Below are positions 4,800 to 7,076 of a stretch of 7,076 nt of DNA, piece after piece. Below the pieces are notes generated by a model. That model did no database searches. It had not been told where the DNA came from and was given only the letters and a program-made list of their open reading frames with translations. The stretch's first letter is position 1; each line of letters starts with the position of its first letter. A program made the position numbers and the translations under genes. Source of the DNA: Patescibacteria group bacterium (GTDB lineage Bacteria > Patescibacteriota > Minisyncoccia > Phycocordibacterales > PALSA-1337); contig JAGWNR010000034.1 of assembly GCA_028871265.1 (NCBI GenBank), positions 1-7,076 of the forward strand, in the 5' to 3' direction.

Positions 4800-5870
4800 C
4801 TACTCATTAGACTCCTTTGACAATATACTGTCAACATACTTATCCACAACCTTTTTAACCTCATCTGCATTAGTAGTTTCCATCAGTTTGACACGAAGCT
4901 CTTTGGCACTATCCCAACCGTTAACATAGGCTTTGAAATGCTTTTTCATAATGGCAAAATTTTTCACCTCACCCAGCAATTTTTCAAAAAGTTTCGTATG
5001 CTCGACCATCATATGCAATTTTTCAACTATTACATTGCTTTCGTCTTTCAATTTTTCCGTTTTGCTTTTTTCTTTTTCCTTTCCTTCATCAAACAACCAC
5101 GGATTACCAAAAATGGCCCGGCCAAACATAACGCCATCGCAACCGCTTTCGTCGACTTTTTTATAACCATCGCCCAATGACTCAACGTCACCGTTTCCGA
5201 TCAAGATTGTCTCCGGGCTGATTTCGTTTCGCATTTTTACAATCTCCGGCATCAATTCCCAGTGTGCCGGCACCAGAGACATTTCTTTTCGCGTACGCAA
5301 ATGGACAGTCAAAACCGGCAATTTTTGTTCCAGCAAAATGCGCAACCAGTCAAAATCGACTTTGTTGTAACCAATACGCGTTTTAACTGAAATGGAAATA
5401 TCGGCCGCTCCTTCTCTCGCCGCGGCAATAACCGCAACCGCGGCTTTCGGGTCCTTCATCATCGCTGCGCCGGCACCCTGCTTTTCAATCGACCGGTCTG
5501 GACAGCCCATATTGATATCGACTCCATCAAAGCCCAGCCCAGCAACCAAAGCCGCCGCTTGCCGCATTTTATCCGGATGCGAAGTGAACAATTGCACCAC
5601 AATCGGATGTTCAATTTTACTAAAGGCAAGGTCGTGAAGTAATACTTCCCTGCCAGGCGAACACAAACCGTCCGCCGAAACGAATTCCGTCCACAACACA
5701 TCCGGTCCGCCACTTTTTTTGCCCATTCGGCTGTATTTGGCAATAATCCGCCGAAAAGCGGCGTCTGTCACATCAGCCATTGGTGCCAACACAAAAATCG
5801 GGCGTTTTTCTCGCACCGCCTTTTCTTTCACCTTTTGCCAAAAGCCGAAATTAATTTCCATTTTTTTCAT
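4800..5870 (-). CDS. dus: tRNA-dihydrouridine synthase (Dus family, COG0042)
   Basis: A flavoenzyme that reduces specific uridines in tRNA to dihydrouridine using FMN and NADPH. Numbered from ATG 5868-5870 (356 residues): FVLAPMADVTDAAFR at 26-40 gives the FMN-binding start of the TIM barrel; the INMGCPDRSIEKQGAGAAMMKDP region holds the catalytic cysteine C123; VKTRIG holds K163; VHLRTR holds H190; IGNGDV at 224-229; GVMFGRAIFGNPWLF with R251. A lysine/glutamate-rich linker (about 262-275) leads into the C-terminal helical tRNA-binding domain. A TTG codon lies directly before the ATG and would add one residue; ATG is preferred. No Shine-Dalgarno; TATAGA ends 5 nt upstream. It follows the carboxypeptidase by about 87 bp with no terminator between, so readthrough from the ftsQ side is possible. 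Which uridine it modifies cannot be told. Confidence 0.95.
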   Translation of the reverse strand: MKKMEINFGFWQKVKEKAVREKRPIFVLAPMADVTDAAFRRIIAKYSRMGKKSGGPDVLWTEFVSADGLCSPGREVLLHDLAFSKIEHPIVVQLFTSHPDKMRQAAALVAGLGFDGVDINMGCPDRSIEKQGAGAAMMKDPKAAVAVIAAAREGAADISISVKTRIGYNKVDFDWLRILLEQKLPVLTVHLRTRKEMSLVPAHWELMPEIVKMRNEISPETILIGNGDVESLGDGYKKVDESGCDGVMFGRAIFGNPWLFDEGKEKEKSKTEKLKDESNVIVEKLHMMVEHTKLFEKLLGEVKNFAIMKKHFKAYVNGWDSAKELRVKLMETTNADEVKKVVDKYVDSILSKESNE

Positions 5871-5875
5871 CAAAA

Positions 5876-5881
5876 TCTATA
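5876..5881 (-). promoter_or_regulatory. Weak -10-like hexamer upstream of dus
   Basis: TATAGA on the minus strand ends 5 nt before the dus ATG, but no convincing -35 lies 16-18 bp upstream. TTGACT at 5914-5919 is too far from it and has no good -10 of its own. The 87-bp gap (5871-5957) holds nothing else I can support. Confidence 0.25.
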
Positions 5882-5957
5882 CTACACGACTTATTCAAGT
5901 TTGACCAAAAAATAGTCAACTGAACATTGATTATTGAAACTTGATCATTTCCTTCAT

Positions 5958-6971
5958 TTACTTCCCTTCCGCTTTTTTTAGTAGCGACAAAACATCATTG
6001 TCGCGATTTTTACTACCCAAAACTATTACCAAATAGCGCGCCGGCGTTTGTAAATTTTTGACGGCGGCCTGCGCCACATTAGCCGCTTCATTGATAATAG
6101 AAGTAGAAAACAACGAATCAGCCGTTTCACCCGCCTCAGGAATATAACCATCCTTACCACCGACATAATCCGCCAAATTCATAAAATGAGTCGAATTCGT
6201 CCAAGTATGCAAACCGACCGAAGCCGAACGCATGCTAGTAATGGCCATTAGCGCAGGATCATTTTTTAGCAACCATTCTAAAATAGTCGCTTGATCGCGC
6301 GCTGTTGAAACCGAAAGTGGCGAGAGGCCAGACGGGTCATAAAAGTCTGTTCGATAGGCACCGATTGAATGTACCCAATCATTCATGGCGCGAATGAAAT
6401 TTTTCCTGCCGCCTGGATAGCCTTGGGCCAAAGCTTCGGCGGCGTCATTTGAAGAAACCAGAAATAATGGATACAACAAATCACCGGTCGTGATCTCTTC
6501 GCCCTCACGTAAATGACCGTTAGAACCATAAGCCGCCAATATACTATCGGTAATTTTTACAATCGTTGTAGATGCCATCAATTGACGTGACACTTCTGCC
6601 GTCACTAATTTGCTGAGAGAGGCTATCGGCACAACACGATCAATGTCTTTGTTTTGCAAAATTGCGCCGGAATGTAAATCTAAAACCAAATATTCTTGCG
6701 CGGTTATCGGACCGGTAATGGCCGGAATAATGGCCGCGTCATCTGATGTTTCCACATCAATTGATGAGGTATAGTTATAGACACGAGAAATACCGGAGAT
6801 GAAAGACGGGTCTTCTTCGTCAACTTCTACGTCAGTCGTTGAAGCTTTGGCGATCGGCGACGGGTGATATCGACTGAGAAAGAATTTCGCTTGGGCGGAC
6901 AAAAAACCGACAACCAGAGCCGCCAATATAACACCGCCAATATTTGTAAAAATTTTTAGATTACTATTCAT
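5958..6971 (-). CDS. D-alanyl-D-alanine carboxypeptidase-like protein (peptidase S11), KDG variant
   Basis: A 337-residue penicillin-binding-protein-fold enzyme expected to trim the terminal D-Ala from peptidoglycan stem peptides outside the membrane. Residues 9-28 form a hydrophobic N-terminal anchor (GGVILAALVVGFLS). Residues 36-85 are a polar spacer, and the catalytic domain starts near EYLVLDLHSGAIL. The first motif SxxK is S118-L-S-K121, the second SxN is S173-S-N175 (LFLVSSNDAAEALA), and YDPSGLS is also typical. The third motif, normally KTG, reads K273-D274-G275 in YVGGKDGYIPEAGETA. The replaced threonine normally helps bind substrate carboxylate, so activity or specificity may be changed. 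No C-terminal amphipathic anchor is present. Its ATG overlaps the stop of the ftsQ-like gene by 4 nt, implying translational coupling. No Shine-Dalgarno is seen. Confidence 0.9.
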   Translation of the reverse strand: MNSNLKIFTNIGGVILAALVVGFLSAQAKFFLSRYHPSPIAKASTTDVEVDEEDPSFISGISRVYNYTSSIDVETSDDAAIIPAITGPITAQEYLVLDLHSGAILQNKDIDRVVPIASLSKLVTAEVSRQLMASTTIVKITDSILAAYGSNGHLREGEEITTGDLLYPLFLVSSNDAAEALAQGYPGGRKNFIRAMNDWVHSIGAYRTDFYDPSGLSPLSVSTARDQATILEWLLKNDPALMAITSMRSASVGLHTWTNSTHFMNLADYVGGKDGYIPEAGETADSLFSTSIINEAANVAQAAVKNLQTPARYLVIVLGSKNRDNDVLSLLKKAEGK

Positions 6972-7076
6972 TGAGCTTTATAAATAATATTATCACCATA
7001 ACGCATATCTACCGAAACCAGCTGTTTCTTTTCTTTACCATTCTGCACCAGAGACAGATGATTCTGCCAAAATGCT
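6968..7076 (-). CDS. ftsQ: C-terminal end of an FtsQ/DivIB-like cell division protein (5' part outside window)
   Basis: An open minus-strand frame enters from the right edge and ends with TGA at 6968-6970, leaving 35 codons. It reads AFWQNHLSLVQNG, a lysine-rich turn, then LVSVDMRYGDNIIYKAQ. The closing pattern, a short basic turn and a strand of the type V-D-M-R-Y-G-D-N-I-I-Y, resembles the end of FtsQ, where the last beta strand often reads like (V/I)DLR(F/Y)xxxxxY. FtsQ is a bitopic divisome protein that links FtsL/FtsB to the septal synthase. The 4-nt overlap with a peptidoglycan carboxypeptidase supports a division/wall role. The assignment rests on a short tail only. Confidence 0.6.
   Translation of the reverse strand, partial: AFWQNHLSLVQNGKEKKQLVSVDMRYGDNIIYKAQ

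Noticed and set aside
5392..5743. Frames of 81 codons (plus) and 94 codons (minus) within dus
   Set aside because: Both lie wholly inside the conserved Dus barrel frame and have no independent signals.

Overview
The window looks like a chromosomal stretch from a small-genome bacterium, most plausibly a member of the Candidate Phyla Radiation (Patescibacteria, Parcubacteria-like). This is inference. It rests on a short gamma-type DnaX with no zinc-binding module, a khpA/trmD neighbourhood without rimM, a tRNA gene without an encoded CCA, compact 4-nt gene overlaps, and few genes with a Shine-Dalgarno sequence. Sampled coding lines are near 50% GC. No plasmid, phage, transposase or CRISPR signature is visible. 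Most of the content is housekeeping, and the novelty lies in three unrecognised genes and in how they are placed.

Left part (1-1750). The 5' portion of trmD (tRNA m1G37 methyltransferase) runs leftward off the window edge and carries an odd N-terminal extension built from a 19-bp tandem repeat. Facing it is an unknown 167-residue gene on the plus strand (540-1043) with its own terminator. Beyond a bidirectional terminator lies khpA (KH-domain RNA-binding protein, minus strand) with a good promoter, then tRNA-Gln(TTG), also minus strand with its own promoter. khpA and trmD are operon partners in many bacteria; here they keep order and strand but are split by the opposing unknown gene.

Middle (1751-4500). 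A minus-strand operon runs dnaX (clamp-loader ATPase), a GNAT acetyltransferase, and a DUF2127-like four-helix membrane protein, with a 3-nt gap and then a 4-nt overlap. The GNAT gene is clearly more AT-rich than its neighbours. Divergent from dnaX is an unknown basic 199-residue protein (3804-4403, plus). It has the only strong Shine-Dalgarno in the window and is closed by two tandem terminators.

Right part (4500-7076). A 54-residue single-helix membrane ORF (4506-4670, minus) sits between two terminators and has its own promoter. Then come dus (tRNA dihydrouridine synthase), an S11 D-Ala-D-Ala carboxypeptidase-like protein whose third catalytic motif reads KDG instead of KTG, and the last 35 codons of a gene that looks like ftsQ, all on the minus strand. 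The ftsQ-like gene overlaps the carboxypeptidase by 4 nt, which links cell division to peptidoglycan trimming.

Overall themes are tRNA modification and translation (trmD, dus, tRNA-Gln, khpA), replication (dnaX) and wall/division (ftsQ, S11). Several starts have a -10-like hexamer only a few bases upstream of the ATG, suggesting leaderless or nearly leaderless transcripts. I found no convincing new multi-gene defence or mobile system.
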